Counted from the first letter of the stretch, positions 16,100 through 25,590 are shown. The stretch is 64,000 bases of DNA from Silanimonas sp. (GCF_027531545.1 NZ_JAPZSC010000018.1:62001-126000); one strand, 5' to 3'. Notes: generated by a model from the letters alone, not told the origin. Made by a program: numbers and translations.

Positions 16100-17986
16100 C
16101 TAGGGTGCCGGCCGGGGCGTGACCATTGCGGCCCGGAAGTACGCCGCCGTTTCCGGATCCGAGCAATAGACGAAGCACCCCTTCATTCCACGAGTCATCA
16201 GGGTCCGATAGGTATTGCGAATGATGCGGTCGAGGCGCTCGCTTGTCTCCTCGGGCTTGGCCTTCTTGAGCGCCTTCCAACCACGAATGGATTTGTCCTG
16301 CTTCGAACGGCCTTCCGGCACGGTGATCAGGCGACCATCGCGTGCGACGAGATCAGGGCCAATGATCACGCCAACGGTATCCACCTCGAGGCCTTGGCAT
16401 GTGTGGATGCAGCCGACCTCTTCGACTGAGGTGGGTGCCATGATCCACAGGCTGCCGTCCGACCCGAGGTTCCATCGCCGGCGGAATCCATGCTCGGCGA
16501 TCACGATGTCGAAGGCATCTTCTTTCTTTTTGCTGACCCAGTCCCAGCAATAGCCCGCCACGAGCCTCGAACGATTGTTCGTGGCATTCAAGGCCTTGAT
16601 GGTGTCGTGCAGTTCGGTCGGGGAGTCGAAAACCCGGAAGTCGTAATCCTGGGGCCGGAGGCCGCGATTTGCCGTTTCGCGTAGACCCAGCGTGTCGTCC
16701 AACCACGCGAGATAGCCGTCCGAGCCATTGCATCGGAACTGCGAGGCCAATGCGAGCCGGGTCACGGCGGCCCCTTCCTGCACTGCCCAACGCTCGATTT
16801 CCGCTGAGTGGCCGATGTCGGCGAGCGTCACGATCTGGTCATCGTCAACGAAGAAGACAGTGCAACGCGCGCTCCGGATCAGCTCCGCGATCTGGTTCTC
16901 GCCAAGGTTCTGGTACAGGCCGGATTTCGCGTTCAGTCGGTGGCCTTCATCAACGATCAGGGCATGGAAGGTATTTCGCGGCGTCTGGTGAAAGCTTCCC
17001 GACCCGGAGAACAGGTTGTCCACAACACTGGGGCGCACCGTGCCCTTCATCCGCGCCTTGTAGACAGCGCGCGGCGCGGCGTTTTTCGACACGTATTTGC
17101 ATAACTTTCTTTCGCCCGTGAGTGCGGCCATCAGTTGGACGGCGAGCACCGACTTTCCGGTTCCCGGCCCGCCTTGGACGATCACCACTTGCTTCCGCTC
17201 ATCCGTGGCCATCCGCGCGATGGCGCGAATGTCCTCGTAGACCATCTTCTGCTCGTCGATGAGCACGAACTCGCGGTGGCCCTTGATCATCGAACCCACC
17301 GCATCGGCCAGGGCCTTGGACGGACGGATTTTCCCGCCTTCGATCTGCACGATCAGGTCAGCGTCATCACCCTTGCGGATATGCGACTTGATGAAGTCGC
17401 GAAGTCGTTGCAACTCGGTGACGCCCTTGAGGAAGACCGGCGCTCGTTCGAGGTATTCCCCGTATCTCGGATCACTGACCCCCAAGCCGGAAGGGTGGTT
17501 GTGAAGGTAGGCGCAGGGCGAAAGATCCACCCCATCCTCGTAGGCCACCGTATTGAACCCCTTCAACAGCTCGGCGTAGGACCACGCCTGATAGCTGGGA
17601 TGAAGCCCTTCACGCTCCAAACCCGAGCCGCCACGTTGTGCAAGAAGGACGCCATCCTTGTTGCTGGCGGTCGAACTGGACCATTGCTTCAGCTCGACGA
17701 TGATGAGGCGTGACCGATCATCGTCTCCGAGCCCCGACAACATCACGTCGATGCGCTTCGAGGTCTGCGGAATGCCGAATTCGATGCCGACACCCAAGGT
17801 GTCGGGGATGTCCGGATCGCGAAGGACTTTGGCGACTTCGGCCAGTGAGGCCTTCCACGAGCGGAACTCGCTCTCCGGTGCGTAGCGCCCGGTCTTCGCC
17901 AGGAAGTTGGACGCGATGACATCCTCGATGAAGCCGTTGTCGGAGACATCGAGGAAGCCGCGCTTGTTCGAGTGATAGACGAGCAT
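16100..17986 (-). CDS. PD-(D/E)XK nuclease-DUF2075 helicase fusion, candidate defence protein
   Basis: 628 residues. The N-terminal 200 residues carry a PD-(D/E)XK-like nuclease core: Glu69, Asp80 (in KRIDVML) and Glu98-x-Lys100 (in IIVELKQW). A DUF2075 superfamily-1 helicase follows, with Walker A GPGTGKS at 273-279 and DEGH box at 346-349; the SF1 motifs DDDQIV, SQFRCNGSDGYL and TCQGLEVDTVG are also visible. Such nuclease-helicase proteins (COG3410) are found in defence islands, though the activity of this group is poorly known. GC is visibly lower than in the neighbours, suggesting transfer. It starts 3 bases after a small membrane-protein gene. Confidence 0.9.
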   Translation of the reverse strand: MLVYHSNKRGFLDVSDNGFIEDVIASNFLAKTGRYAPESEFRSWKASLAEVAKVLRDPDIPDTLGVGIEFGIPQTSKRIDVMLSGLGDDDRSRLIIVELKQWSSSTASNKDGVLLAQRGGSGLEREGLHPSYQAWSYAELLKGFNTVAYEDGVDLSPCAYLHNHPSGLGVSDPRYGEYLERAPVFLKGVTELQRLRDFIKSHIRKGDDADLIVQIEGGKIRPSKALADAVGSMIKGHREFVLIDEQKMVYEDIRAIARMATDERKQVVIVQGGPGTGKSVLAVQLMAALTGERKLCKYVSKNAAPRAVYKARMKGTVRPSVVDNLFSGSGSFHQTPRNTFHALIVDEGHRLNAKSGLYQNLGENQIAELIRSARCTVFFVDDDQIVTLADIGHSAEIERWAVQEGAAVTRLALASQFRCNGSDGYLAWLDDTLGLRETANRGLRPQDYDFRVFDSPTELHDTIKALNATNNRSRLVAGYCWDWVSKKKEDAFDIVIAEHGFRRRWNLGSDGSLWIMAPTSVEEVGCIHTCQGLEVDTVGVIIGPDLVARDGRLITVPEGRSKQDKSIRGWKALKKAKPEETSERLDRIIRNTYRTLMTRGMKGCFVYCSDPETAAYFRAAMVTPRPAP

Positions 17987-17989
17987 GGG

Positions 17990-18484
17990 TCACCCGCAGC
18001 GGATGGTGCCAGCGTCCTGCGCCGGGCGTTGGCCCCGCGCGGCCTGGACACGAAGCACCTCACCACCCACGGAACGCTTCAGCCAACCGGCCGCTTGGGC
18101 GCAGATGGGCACGGCGGCTTGGGCGGCGGTCAGCCCTTGCAGCTCCACCATCACGACTGGCCCGCCAGCGGCGTCACTCACGCCCTTCACCCGCACCGCC
18201 GCGAGGCGTTGCTCGATCGTCAGTTGCTGGCGTTCGGCCGTGTCACGAGCCATGGCGTCGCCCGCCGCTTGGATTTGAGCCTGCATCTGGCGCGTGGCTT
18301 CGCGGAGATCCCGTTCTGCCAGCTTGGCGTGCACGGTGTATTCGTAGAACGGGTAGGCGAGCAGCATCACGAGCGCGGCACCGAGGCCGATCCATAGCCG
18401 GCTCCAGGCGCCTCGGTCGGTGTCTTCGCTGGCTTGGCGGCGGCGAGCCCCGAGCTCCCCGGCGTCGTTTCCCCACGTCGTCAT
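17990..18484 (-). CDS. Single-pass membrane protein coupled to the DUF2075 helicase gene
   Basis: 164 residues from ATG 18484, which has GGAG 9 bases upstream; ATG 18517 lacks a ribosome site. One transmembrane helix is seen at about 32-52 (WIGLGAALVMLLAYPFYEY), then a probable coiled coil (about 55-95, rich in Ala, Arg, Gln) and a small C-terminal domain with two cysteines. No family recognised. Its stop is 3 bases before the helicase start, so the two are co-translated. Whether it works with the helicase or merely shares a transcript cannot be decided. Confidence 0.7.
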   Translation of the reverse strand: MTTWGNDAGELGARRRQASEDTDRGAWSRLWIGLGAALVMLLAYPFYEYTVHAKLAERDLREATRQMQAQIQAAGDAMARDTAERQQLTIEQRLAAVRVKGVSDAAGGPVVMVELQGLTAAQAAVPICAQAAGWLKRSVGGEVLRVQAARGQRPAQDAGTIRCG

Positions 18485-18575
18485 GACATCGCGCTCCGTA
18501 TCCCTTCGAAGCGCCATTGGGGCCCAGCCGCAACACCCCGGTCAACCATCCCGCCCCCGCCGCGTTACCCGCCCC

Positions 18576-19730
18576 ATGCGCCCTCTCCTCGCCCTCCTCG
18601 CCCCCCTGCTGCTGGCCCTGCCCACCGCGGCACAGACACCGGCCAAAGTCGATTTCTCCGTGGTGGATGCCCGCATGCAGTCGCTCGTGGCGCGCTACCG
18701 GCTCGACGGTGCCTCGCTGTGGGTGTCGCACAACGGCCAGCCCGTGCTGACGCGCCACTACGGCGGTTACTCGGACGCCACCCGCATCCCCATCGCCTCG
18801 GCCAGCAAGTGGGTCTCGGCCCTCGTGCTCGCGCGGCTGGTGGAGCGCGGCACCCTGCGATGGGATTCGACGGTGGGCGAATGGTGGCCCACCGCACCGG
18901 CCGACAAGCGCGCCGTCACCTTGGCCCAGCTGTTCTCGCACACGAGCGGGCTGCCCGGCGACGAGTCGGGCTGCATCGCCAACGCGCTCACCACGCTGCA
19001 GGCCTGTTCCTCGCAGATCCTCGCCGGGCCGATGATCGCCGCGCCCGGCAGCACCTTCGCCTACGGCGGCCTGTCGATGCAGGTGGCCGCGGCGATGGCC
19101 GAGCGTGCGACCGGGCTGGGGTGGGACGTGCTGTTCGCCCGCGAGCTGACCACGCCGCTCGCGCTCACCGCCACCGACTTCGGCCTCAACAGCACCGCAC
19201 CCGGCCTCGTGGTGGTGCCCAACCCGCGCATCGCCGGCGGCATCCGCAGCACGCTGGCCGACTACCGGAAGCTGATGGCCATGTGGCATGCCGATGGCGT
19301 CATCCGCGAAGGCCCGAACGCCGGGCAGCGCTATCTCGCCGTCGCGACGATTCGCGCCATGCAGCGCGACCACGCCGAGGGCACGGTGAAGCAGGACGTG
19401 CCGCCCGTGCCCCAGGAGCTGAGCGCCTGGGGCTATGGCTTCGGCCACTGGATCCTGCCGACCTCTCGGGCCGGCGCGCCGGTCGTCGAGTCGAGCCCGG
19501 GTGCCTTCGGCTTCCAGGGCTGGGTGGACGGCGCCGCCGGCATCGCCGGCGTGTTCATGGTGCAGGACGCCAACACCCGCATGGCGCCGGAAGCCGAGGC
19601 CGTGCAGGCCGACCTCGCGCGCCTGCTCGATCCGCCGCGCTTCACGCAGTCGGCGGGCCCGGCCGCGAGCCCGCCGCCACTACCCGGCCATCAGGCGGTC
19701 CGCGGACGCCCGCGCAACCACGCGAAGTAA
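18576..19730 (+). CDS. Secreted serine hydrolase, class C beta-lactamase fold
   Basis: 384 residues with a signal peptide (1-20, ending TAAQ). The active-site tetrad SASK is at 75-78 and a YGG motif (Tyr as general base) occurs in FAYGGLSMQ near 165; the third box is probably in SPGAFGFQGW. Family members are DD-peptidases, esterases and beta-lactamase-like enzymes; this one is more likely an esterase/peptidase than a true AmpC. Its last 40 bases overlap the convergent RND gene, giving an odd C-terminal tail. Confidence 0.9.
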   Translation: MRPLLALLAPLLLALPTAAQTPAKVDFSVVDARMQSLVARYRLDGASLWVSHNGQPVLTRHYGGYSDATRIPIASASKWVSALVLARLVERGTLRWDSTVGEWWPTAPADKRAVTLAQLFSHTSGLPGDESGCIANALTTLQACSSQILAGPMIAAPGSTFAYGGLSMQVAAAMAERATGLGWDVLFARELTTPLALTATDFGLNSTAPGLVVVPNPRIAGGIRSTLADYRKLMAMWHADGVIREGPNAGQRYLAVATIRAMQRDHAEGTVKQDVPPVPQELSAWGYGFGHWILPTSRAGAPVVESSPGAFGFQGWVDGAAGIAGVFMVQDANTRMAPEAEAVQADLARLLDPPRFTQSAGPAASPPPLPGHQAVRGRPRNHAK

Positions 19731-22700
19731 AGCAGCGGGATCACGACGAGCGTCAGCAGGGTGGAGACGGCGATGCCGAAGATCAGGCTGATGGCGAGGC
19801 CGTTGAAGATCGGGTCGTCGAGGATGAACAGCGCGCCGAGCATCGCCGCCAGCGCGGTGAGCCCGATGGGCTGCGCGCGAACGGCGCAGGCCTCGATGAC
19901 GGCATCGGCGAGCTCACGGCCGTTCGCGATCTCGTGGTTGATGAAGTCGACCAACAAGATGGAGTTGCGAACGATGATGCCCGCCAGCGCGATCATGCCG
20001 ATCATGCTGGTTGCGGTGAACTGCGCACCGAGCAGCGCATGGCCCGGCATCACGCCGATCACGGTGAGCGGGATCGGCGCCATGATCACCAGCGGCACGA
20101 CGTAACTGCGGAACTGCGCGACGATCAGCAGGTAGATCAGCACGAGGCCCGCGGCGTAGGCGAGGCCCATGTCGCGGAAGGTCTGCCACGTCACCTGCCA
20201 CTCGCCGTCCCACTTGATGGTGAAGGCCAGCGGGTCATCGGGCGCGGTGAAGAAGCGCTGCGCCACCGGCACGCCGACGTCGATCGAATCGACGCGGCCC
20301 ACCAGCGAGAACATGCCGTACAGCGGCGAATCGACCTCACCGGCCTCGTCGGCCATGACATAGACGACCGGCAGCAGGTCCTTCTGCATCAGCATCGGCT
20401 CCCACGGCTCGCGACGCACCTCGACGAGCTCGACCAGCGGAATCATCCGCCCGTCCTGCGCACGCACCTTCAGCGCCAGCAGCTCGTCGATGCGCGCCTG
20501 TTCGCCCGCCGGGAGGCGCAGGCGCACCGGGATGGCGTGCTTCGCCACGCCGTCGCGCAGGTAGGTGGCGTCCACACCGCCCACGGCGAGCGCAAGCGTC
20601 TGTGCGATGGCCTGCTGGCTGACGCCCAGGCGTGCGGCGCGCACGCGGTCGACCACCACCGTCTCGCGGGAGGCCTTCGCTTCCAGCGAAGTGTCGATGT
20701 CGACGAGGCCATCGGTGTCGCGCGCGAGGCCTTCGAGGCCTTCGGCGATGCGCCGCACCGTGGCGGCATCGGGGCCATAGATCTCGGCCACCAACGGCGC
20801 CAATACGGGCGGGCCGGGCGGCACTTCCACCACTTTCAACGCGGCGCCATAGCGGGTGGCGATCGCCTGCAGGGCCGGGCGCCAGGCGCGGGCGAGGTCG
20901 TGGCTCTGGTCGTCGCGGTCATGCTTGTCGACCAGGTTCACCTGCAGGTCGCCGAGCGCAGCGCCTTCGCGCAGGTAGTACTGGCGCACGAGGCCGTTGA
21001 AGTTCACCGGCGCCGAGGTGCCGGCGTAGCCCTGCACGTCGAGCACTTCGGGGCGCTCGCGGAGTTCGGCGGCCAGTTCGAGGAGCAGAGCATTGGTGCG
21101 CTCCAGTGGCGTGCCTTCCGGAAGGTCGACGACGATCTGCAGCTCCGACTTGTTGTCGAAGGGCAGCATCTTCAGCACGACCAGCTGCACCACGACGAGG
21201 CCGACCGACAGCGCCACCGCGGCACCGATGCCGGCGAAGAGCTTGAACCGGCGCGCGCCGCCCTTGGCCGGGTCGAGGAAGGGGCGCATCAAGCGGTCGA
21301 ACACGCCGTGCAGGCGCGCCGCGAGGCCGCCGTGGCCGTGGCCACCCGCCTCACCCAAGCGCGCGTAGTGGCGCGACAGCAGCTTCACCGCCAGCCACGG
21401 CGTCACCGTGAGGGCGATCAGCAGCGAGAGCAGCATGCCCACCGAGGCGTTGATTGGGATCGGGCGCATGTACGGGCCCATCAGCCCGGTGACGAAGGCC
21501 ATGGGCAGCAGTGCCGCGATCACGGTGAAGGTCGCGAGGATCGTCGGGCCGCCGATCTCGTCGACCGCCGCCGGCAGCGCCTCGCGCAACGATTTGGCGC
21601 CGAGCGTCATGTGGCGGTGGATGTTCTCGACCACGACGATGGCGTCATCGACAAGGATGCCGATGGAGAAGATCAGTGCGAACAGCGAGACGCGGTTGAT
21701 GGTGAAGCCCATCGCCCAGCTGGCGAACAACGTCACGGCCAGCGTCAGGATCACCGCCGCGCCGACCACCAGCGCTTCGCGCCAGCCGAGCGCGACCAGC
21801 ACCAGCAGCACCACGGCCATGGTCGCGAAGACCAGCTTCTTGATCAGCGTGATCGCCTTCTCGTTGGCGGTGAAGCCGTAGTCGCGCGTCACCGTGGCAT
21901 GCACGCCCTCAGGGATCAGCGCGCCTTCAAGGGCGACGAGGCGCTCGCGGATCGCGGCCGTGATGTCGGCGGCGTTCGCACCGGGCTTCTTGGCGATGGC
22001 CAACGTGACGGCTGGGGCCCATTCCACGGGCGACGCGTCGCCGGTCGGCGCGCCCGCGCCCGTCGCGTGCCAAACGTAAGCGGTCGGTCGGTCCGCGGCT
22101 TCGCGGATGGTCGCGATGTCGGCGAGACGGAGCGGCTGGCCCTCACGAAGGCCGAGCACGAGATCGGCCACGCCGTTCGCGTCGGCGAGGAAGGTGCCCA
22201 CCGTCACCGGCACCTGCGTACCGCTGGCATCGACGCGCTCGCCGGCCTGCAGCACCACGTTGGCCGCGGCCAGCGCCTGCTGCAGTTCGCCGACCGTCAT
22301 GCCATGCGCGGCGAGGCGCGTGGCGTCCAACTCGACGACCACCGCGCGCTCCGGCGCGCCGATCGTGGTGATGTCTCGGGTGCCGGGCACGCGCTTGAGT
22401 TCGGTTTCCAGCGCACGGGCCACGGCGCCGAGTTCGGTCGCACCGCGCTGCGGATCGTCCGTCCACAGGGTGACGCCCATCACCGGCACGTCGTCGATGC
22501 CCATCGGGCGCACCAGCGGCGGGCCCACGCCCAGCCCCGGCGGCACGAAGTCGGCGTTGGCGAAGACCTGATTATACAGGCGGACGAGGGCGTCCTTGCG
22601 CGGGATGCCGACGTCGAATTCGACGGTCACCACGGCCATGCCGGGACGGCTCATCGCGTAGACGTGCTTGACGCCTTCGACCTCGGCGAGCTTCTGCTGC

Positions 22701-22924
22701 AACGGCACGCTGACGAGTGATTCGACGTCGTGCGCGGACGAGCCGGCGAAAGGCACGAAGACGTTCGCCATCGTCACGTCGATCTGCGGCTCTTCCTCGC
22801 GCGGGGTGATCATCACCGCCACGAGGCCGAGCAGCAGCGCCGCCAGCGCCAGCACCGGCGTCAGCGGGTTGGTCTGGAAGGCCCGGGCCAGGCGGCCGGA
22901 TACGCCAAGACGAGGCTCACTCAT
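19691..22924 (-). CDS. RND efflux permease of the sqr operon
   Basis: 1077 residues with the RND plan: TM1 near 22-40, large periplasmic loop, TM2-6, second loop, TM8-12. The proton-relay aspartates lie in GILVDDAIVVVENIHRH near 425. The N-terminus PREEEPQIDV is typical of a subgroup of heavy-metal/small-molecule RND pumps distinct from AcrB. It overlaps the adaptor gene by 8 bases. No outer-membrane factor is encoded with it, so it would borrow one (for example the NodT protein at 59162). Co-transcription with sulfide:quinone oxidoreductase suggests export linked to sulfur or thiol stress. Confidence 0.94.
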   Translation of the reverse strand: MSEPRLGVSGRLARAFQTNPLTPVLALAALLLGLVAVMITPREEEPQIDVTMANVFVPFAGSSAHDVESLVSVPLQQKLAEVEGVKHVYAMSRPGMAVVTVEFDVGIPRKDALVRLYNQVFANADFVPPGLGVGPPLVRPMGIDDVPVMGVTLWTDDPQRGATELGAVARALETELKRVPGTRDITTIGAPERAVVVELDATRLAAHGMTVGELQQALAAANVVLQAGERVDASGTQVPVTVGTFLADANGVADLVLGLREGQPLRLADIATIREAADRPTAYVWHATGAGAPTGDASPVEWAPAVTLAIAKKPGANAADITAAIRERLVALEGALIPEGVHATVTRDYGFTANEKAITLIKKLVFATMAVVLLVLVALGWREALVVGAAVILTLAVTLFASWAMGFTINRVSLFALIFSIGILVDDAIVVVENIHRHMTLGAKSLREALPAAVDEIGGPTILATFTVIAALLPMAFVTGLMGPYMRPIPINASVGMLLSLLIALTVTPWLAVKLLSRHYARLGEAGGHGHGGLAARLHGVFDRLMRPFLDPAKGGARRFKLFAGIGAAVALSVGLVVVQLVVLKMLPFDNKSELQIVVDLPEGTPLERTNALLLELAAELRERPEVLDVQGYAGTSAPVNFNGLVRQYYLREGAALGDLQVNLVDKHDRDDQSHDLARAWRPALQAIATRYGAALKVVEVPPGPPVLAPLVAEIYGPDAATVRRIAEGLEGLARDTDGLVDIDTSLEAKASRETVVVDRVRAARLGVSQQAIAQTLALAVGGVDATYLRDGVAKHAIPVRLRLPAGEQARIDELLALKVRAQDGRMIPLVELVEVRREPWEPMLMQKDLLPVVYVMADEAGEVDSPLYGMFSLVGRVDSIDVGVPVAQRFFTAPDDPLAFTIKWDGEWQVTWQTFRDMGLAYAAGLVLIYLLIVAQFRSYVVPLVIMAPIPLTVIGVMPGHALLGAQFTATSMIGMIALAGIIVRNSILLVDFINHEIANGRELADAVIEACAVRAQPIGLTALAAMLGALFILDDPIFNGLAISLIFGIAVSTLLTLVVIPLLYFAWLRGRPRTA

Positions 22925-23990
22925 CGGCGGCCTCCCGCGCGGCGCGCTGGGCCACCAGCGCGGCCACCGGGTCGAGCGCGATGGCCTCGCCCGAAGCGAG
23001 GCCGGCGATCACTTCCACGCGATCCCCGAACACCTCGCCGACGCGGATCTGCCGCAGGCCCACGCGGCCCTCGGGCGACACCACGTAAACGGCAGCGATC
23101 TCGCTGCGACGGACGAGCGCCGTGGCGGGCACGAGCAGGCGCTCGGCCTCGCCCAGCTTGAAGCGCACCTTGACGGTGTTGCCCGGCTGCAGGCCGGTTT
23201 CCATCTCCGGCAGCTCGACGCGAACGGTGAAGGTGTGGGTCTGCGGGTTCGCCGCGGGGAACACGATCACCTCGCGGGCCTCGACGTCGCGGCCGTCGGC
23301 CAAGCGCACCGTGGCGGTCTTGTGCTCGCGGATGGCCGCGATGTCGGCCTGCGGCACCTGCACCTCGACGCGCAGCTGGCCGAGCGAAAGGCCCGACACC
23401 AGCGGCTGGCCCGGTGCGACGGTCTCGCCGATCTCGACATGGCGCTGGGTGACGAGGCCCGAGTACGGCGCGCGCACCACGGTGTAATCGACCTGCTCGC
23501 CCGCCTGCTTCACGCCCGCTTCGGCGGCGGCGAGGGCCGCGCGCGCGGCGTCGCGCCGTGCGGTGGCCTGGTCGAGCTGCGAGCGCGCCACCAGCTGGCG
23601 CCCGGCGAGGTCGGCGATGCGGCGCTGGTCGGCGTCCGCTTCCGCGGCCTGCGCGCGTGCGGCCCGCAGGGCGGCTTCCGCCTGCGCGCGACCGCTGCGC
23701 TGCTCGACGTCGGTGAAGCGCACGACGATGTCGCCGGCCTTCACCACGTCGTTGACGTCGAAGGGCAGTTCGACGACCCGGCCAGCGGTTTGCGCGGCGA
23801 GCGTTGCCTGGTTCACCGCCTGCACCACGCCGTCCCAGCTGCGCTCGCGCGCGGCGGTCGCCGGCGCGACGGCGAGCGTCTGCAAGCCGGGATCAGGCGA
23901 CGTGGGAGCCGCGTCGTCGCTGCCCGAACAGGCGGTGAGCGCAAGGGCGGCGAAGAGGGCGGCAGCGAGGGGCAGGCGGCGGAAAACCAT
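22917..23990 (-). CDS. RND periplasmic adaptor lipoprotein of the sqr operon
   Basis: 357 residues. The lipobox LTAC places the mature N-terminal cysteine at about 20, anchoring it to the inner membrane. Lipoyl-like halves (VVELPFDVNDVVKAGD and VTQRHVEIGETVAPGQPLV) flank an alanine-rich coiled-coil hairpin at about 105-165, then beta-barrel and membrane-proximal domains. It links the RND permease to an outer-membrane channel. ATG 23990 was chosen because it starts the signal peptide. Confidence 0.94.
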   Translation of the reverse strand: MVFRRLPLAAALFAALALTACSGSDDAAPTSPDPGLQTLAVAPATAARERSWDGVVQAVNQATLAAQTAGRVVELPFDVNDVVKAGDIVVRFTDVEQRSGRAQAEAALRAARAQAAEADADQRRIADLAGRQLVARSQLDQATARRDAARAALAAAEAGVKQAGEQVDYTVVRAPYSGLVTQRHVEIGETVAPGQPLVSGLSLGQLRVEVQVPQADIAAIREHKTATVRLADGRDVEAREVIVFPAANPQTHTFTVRVELPEMETGLQPGNTVKVRFKLGEAERLLVPATALVRRSEIAAVYVVSPEGRVGLRQIRVGEVFGDRVEVIAGLASGEAIALDPVAALVAQRAAREAADE

Positions 23991-24001
23991 GGGGAAATCC
24001 T

Positions 24002-24205
24002 TCAGCGGAACGCAGAGCCGGACGAGAAACCCAGCTTTTTGAAGACGATGGCGGCCGGGCAGAAGCCGGAGAACGCGGATTGCAGCAGATTGAGGCCGAT
24101 GAACACCGTGAACAGGACGAACCACGGCGAGACGAAATGGGTAAGGGCGACGGAAAGAAGGGTCATGACGCCGGCGAAGGCGAAGACAGCACGGTCGATG
24201 TTCAT
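24002..24205 (-). CDS. DUF2892 (YgaP-type) membrane protein
   Basis: 67 residues, nearly all membrane: two helices at about 6-24 and 27-47, then CPAAIVFKKLG, the conserved end of DUF2892. In E. coli YgaP this membrane domain is fused to a rhodanese domain and the gene is linked to the ArsR regulator YgaV. Here it is free-standing in the sqr operon, which fits a sulfane-sulfur role at the inner membrane. Confidence 0.92.
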   Translation of the reverse strand: MNIDRAVFAFAGVMTLLSVALTHFVSPWFVLFTVFIGLNLLQSAFSGFCPAAIVFKKLGFSSGSAFR

Positions 24206-24262
24206 GGTGGAGCTCCGGGGAAAGGATAGGGGGAACGGCAGGCGCGTGGCTCGGCTCGATGC

Positions 24263-25531
24263 TTACTTCAGGCGCCCGATGCCCAAGGCCTTCAGGACGT
24301 ACTTCTCGTAGATCGGCTCGGTGTTGCCGGATTTCATCTTGGCGAGGAAGTACTTCTCGAACGCCACCTTCGCCACATGCACCCACTTGCCGACCTTCGC
24401 CCACGTGACGTTGCGGGGCGGGATCTGCGGGATGGCGACGAAGGCGGCGCCGGTGTCGCCCATGTCGGCGAGGCAGATGGCGTTCCAGGTCGGCACCTCC
24501 TCCGGCTCGCGGCCGGCGAGCACCGCGGCGAGGTTGTGCGCTATCGCAGTCACCATCGATTCGATCATGAAGCCGGTCTTCGGCGCGCCGGTCGGCACGG
24601 TCGTCACTTCGACCGGCGGAATCGCCACGCAGACGCCCGCTGACCAGACGTTCGGGAAGGCCGGGTGACGCTGGTGCTTGTCGATCAGGATGAAGCCGCG
24701 CGGATTGCCCAAGCCCTCGACGCCACGCACGGCGTCCACACCGGTGAACGGCGGCATGATCATGGCGAAACGATGGGCAACGGCGTGCTCCTTCACCGCG
24801 TTGCCGCGCTCGTCGAACTCGGTGGCGCTCACCGCATCCCCGGTGACGCCGGTGATCTTGGCGTTGGCGATCCACTTGATGTGCCGCTGGCGGAGCTCGC
24901 TCTCGAGCAGGCCCTTGCTGTCGCCGACGCCGCCGAGGCCCATGTGGCCGATGTAGGGCTCGGGCGTGATGTAGGTCATCGGCACGCGGTCGCGCAGCTT
25001 CCGCTTGCGCAGGTCGGCGTCGAGGATCATCGCGAACTCGTAGGCCGGGCCGAAACAGCTCACGCCCGGTGCCGCACCGATGACGATCGGACCGGGATTC
25101 TTCAGGAAGTCTTCGTAGGCGGCCCAGGCAGCGACCGCGTGGTCGGTCGTGCAGATCGAATGGCTGTGCGCCTCCGGGCCGAGGCCGGGCACTTCATCGA
25201 AGGCGAGGCGCGGCCCCGTGCAAATCACCAGATGGTCGTAGGCGAGCTCGCGACCGTCCTTGAGCACAAGACGGTTGCGGGCGGGATCCACGCGCTGCGC
25301 GCCCGCTCCGTCGAAGCTGATCTGCTTCTTGGCGAGATGGCCGGCGACGTCGATCTGGATGTCGGCGGCTTTGCGCCAACCGACGGCGACCCACGGGTTC
25401 GACGGCGTGAAGCTGAACTTCCCGCCCTCACCGACAACGGTCACCTCATGCTCGCGACCCACGGCGGCGCGGATTTCATAGGCGGCACTCATGCCACCGA
25501 GCCCTGCCCCGAGAACGACGATCTTCGCCAT
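24263..25531 (-). CDS. sqr: Sulfide:quinone oxidoreductase
   Basis: 422 residues. Rossmann motif VVLGAGLGGMSAAYE at 5-19. The three SQR cysteines are present: Cys127 (SICTTDHAV), Cys159 (GVSCFGPAYEF) and Cys353 (AICLADMGDTG). The family segment PPVEVTTVPTGAPKTGFMIE and the C-terminus EPIYEKYVLK fit membrane-bound SQR. It oxidises sulfide at the inner membrane, building a polysulfide or persulfide and reducing quinone through FAD. It heads a leftward unit with DUF2892 and an RND pump. The promoter carries a BigR-type palindrome between -35 and -10. Confidence 0.95.
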   Translation of the reverse strand: MAKIVVLGAGLGGMSAAYEIRAAVGREHEVTVVGEGGKFSFTPSNPWVAVGWRKAADIQIDVAGHLAKKQISFDGAGAQRVDPARNRLVLKDGRELAYDHLVICTGPRLAFDEVPGLGPEAHSHSICTTDHAVAAWAAYEDFLKNPGPIVIGAAPGVSCFGPAYEFAMILDADLRKRKLRDRVPMTYITPEPYIGHMGLGGVGDSKGLLESELRQRHIKWIANAKITGVTGDAVSATEFDERGNAVKEHAVAHRFAMIMPPFTGVDAVRGVEGLGNPRGFILIDKHQRHPAFPNVWSAGVCVAIPPVEVTTVPTGAPKTGFMIESMVTAIAHNLAAVLAGREPEEVPTWNAICLADMGDTGAAFVAIPQIPPRNVTWAKVGKWVHVAKVAFEKYFLAKMKSGNTEPIYEKYVLKALGIGRLK

Positions 25532-25562
25532 GGCACGCCCCGCATTGAGTTGGTTGGTTTCT

Positions 25563-25590
25563 AATTTAGCACGCGCTAAAGTGAATTCAA
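25563..25590 (-). promoter_or_regulatory. sqr promoter with embedded BigR-type operator
   Basis: On the minus strand TTGAAT (25590-25585) and TAAATT (25568-25563) are spaced by 16 bases, a good sigma-70 promoter facing sqr. The palindrome TTTAG-CACGCG-CTAAA (25565-25580) occupies the spacer and overlaps the -10. An ArsR-type repressor bound here would block RNA polymerase. It lies between sqr and bigR, so it may also control the regulator. Confidence 0.7.

Noticed and set aside
18434-22720. A long plus-strand open frame antisense to the RND permease of the sqr operon.
   Set aside because: Shadow frame without family motifs; the minus strand carries a clear RND protein.
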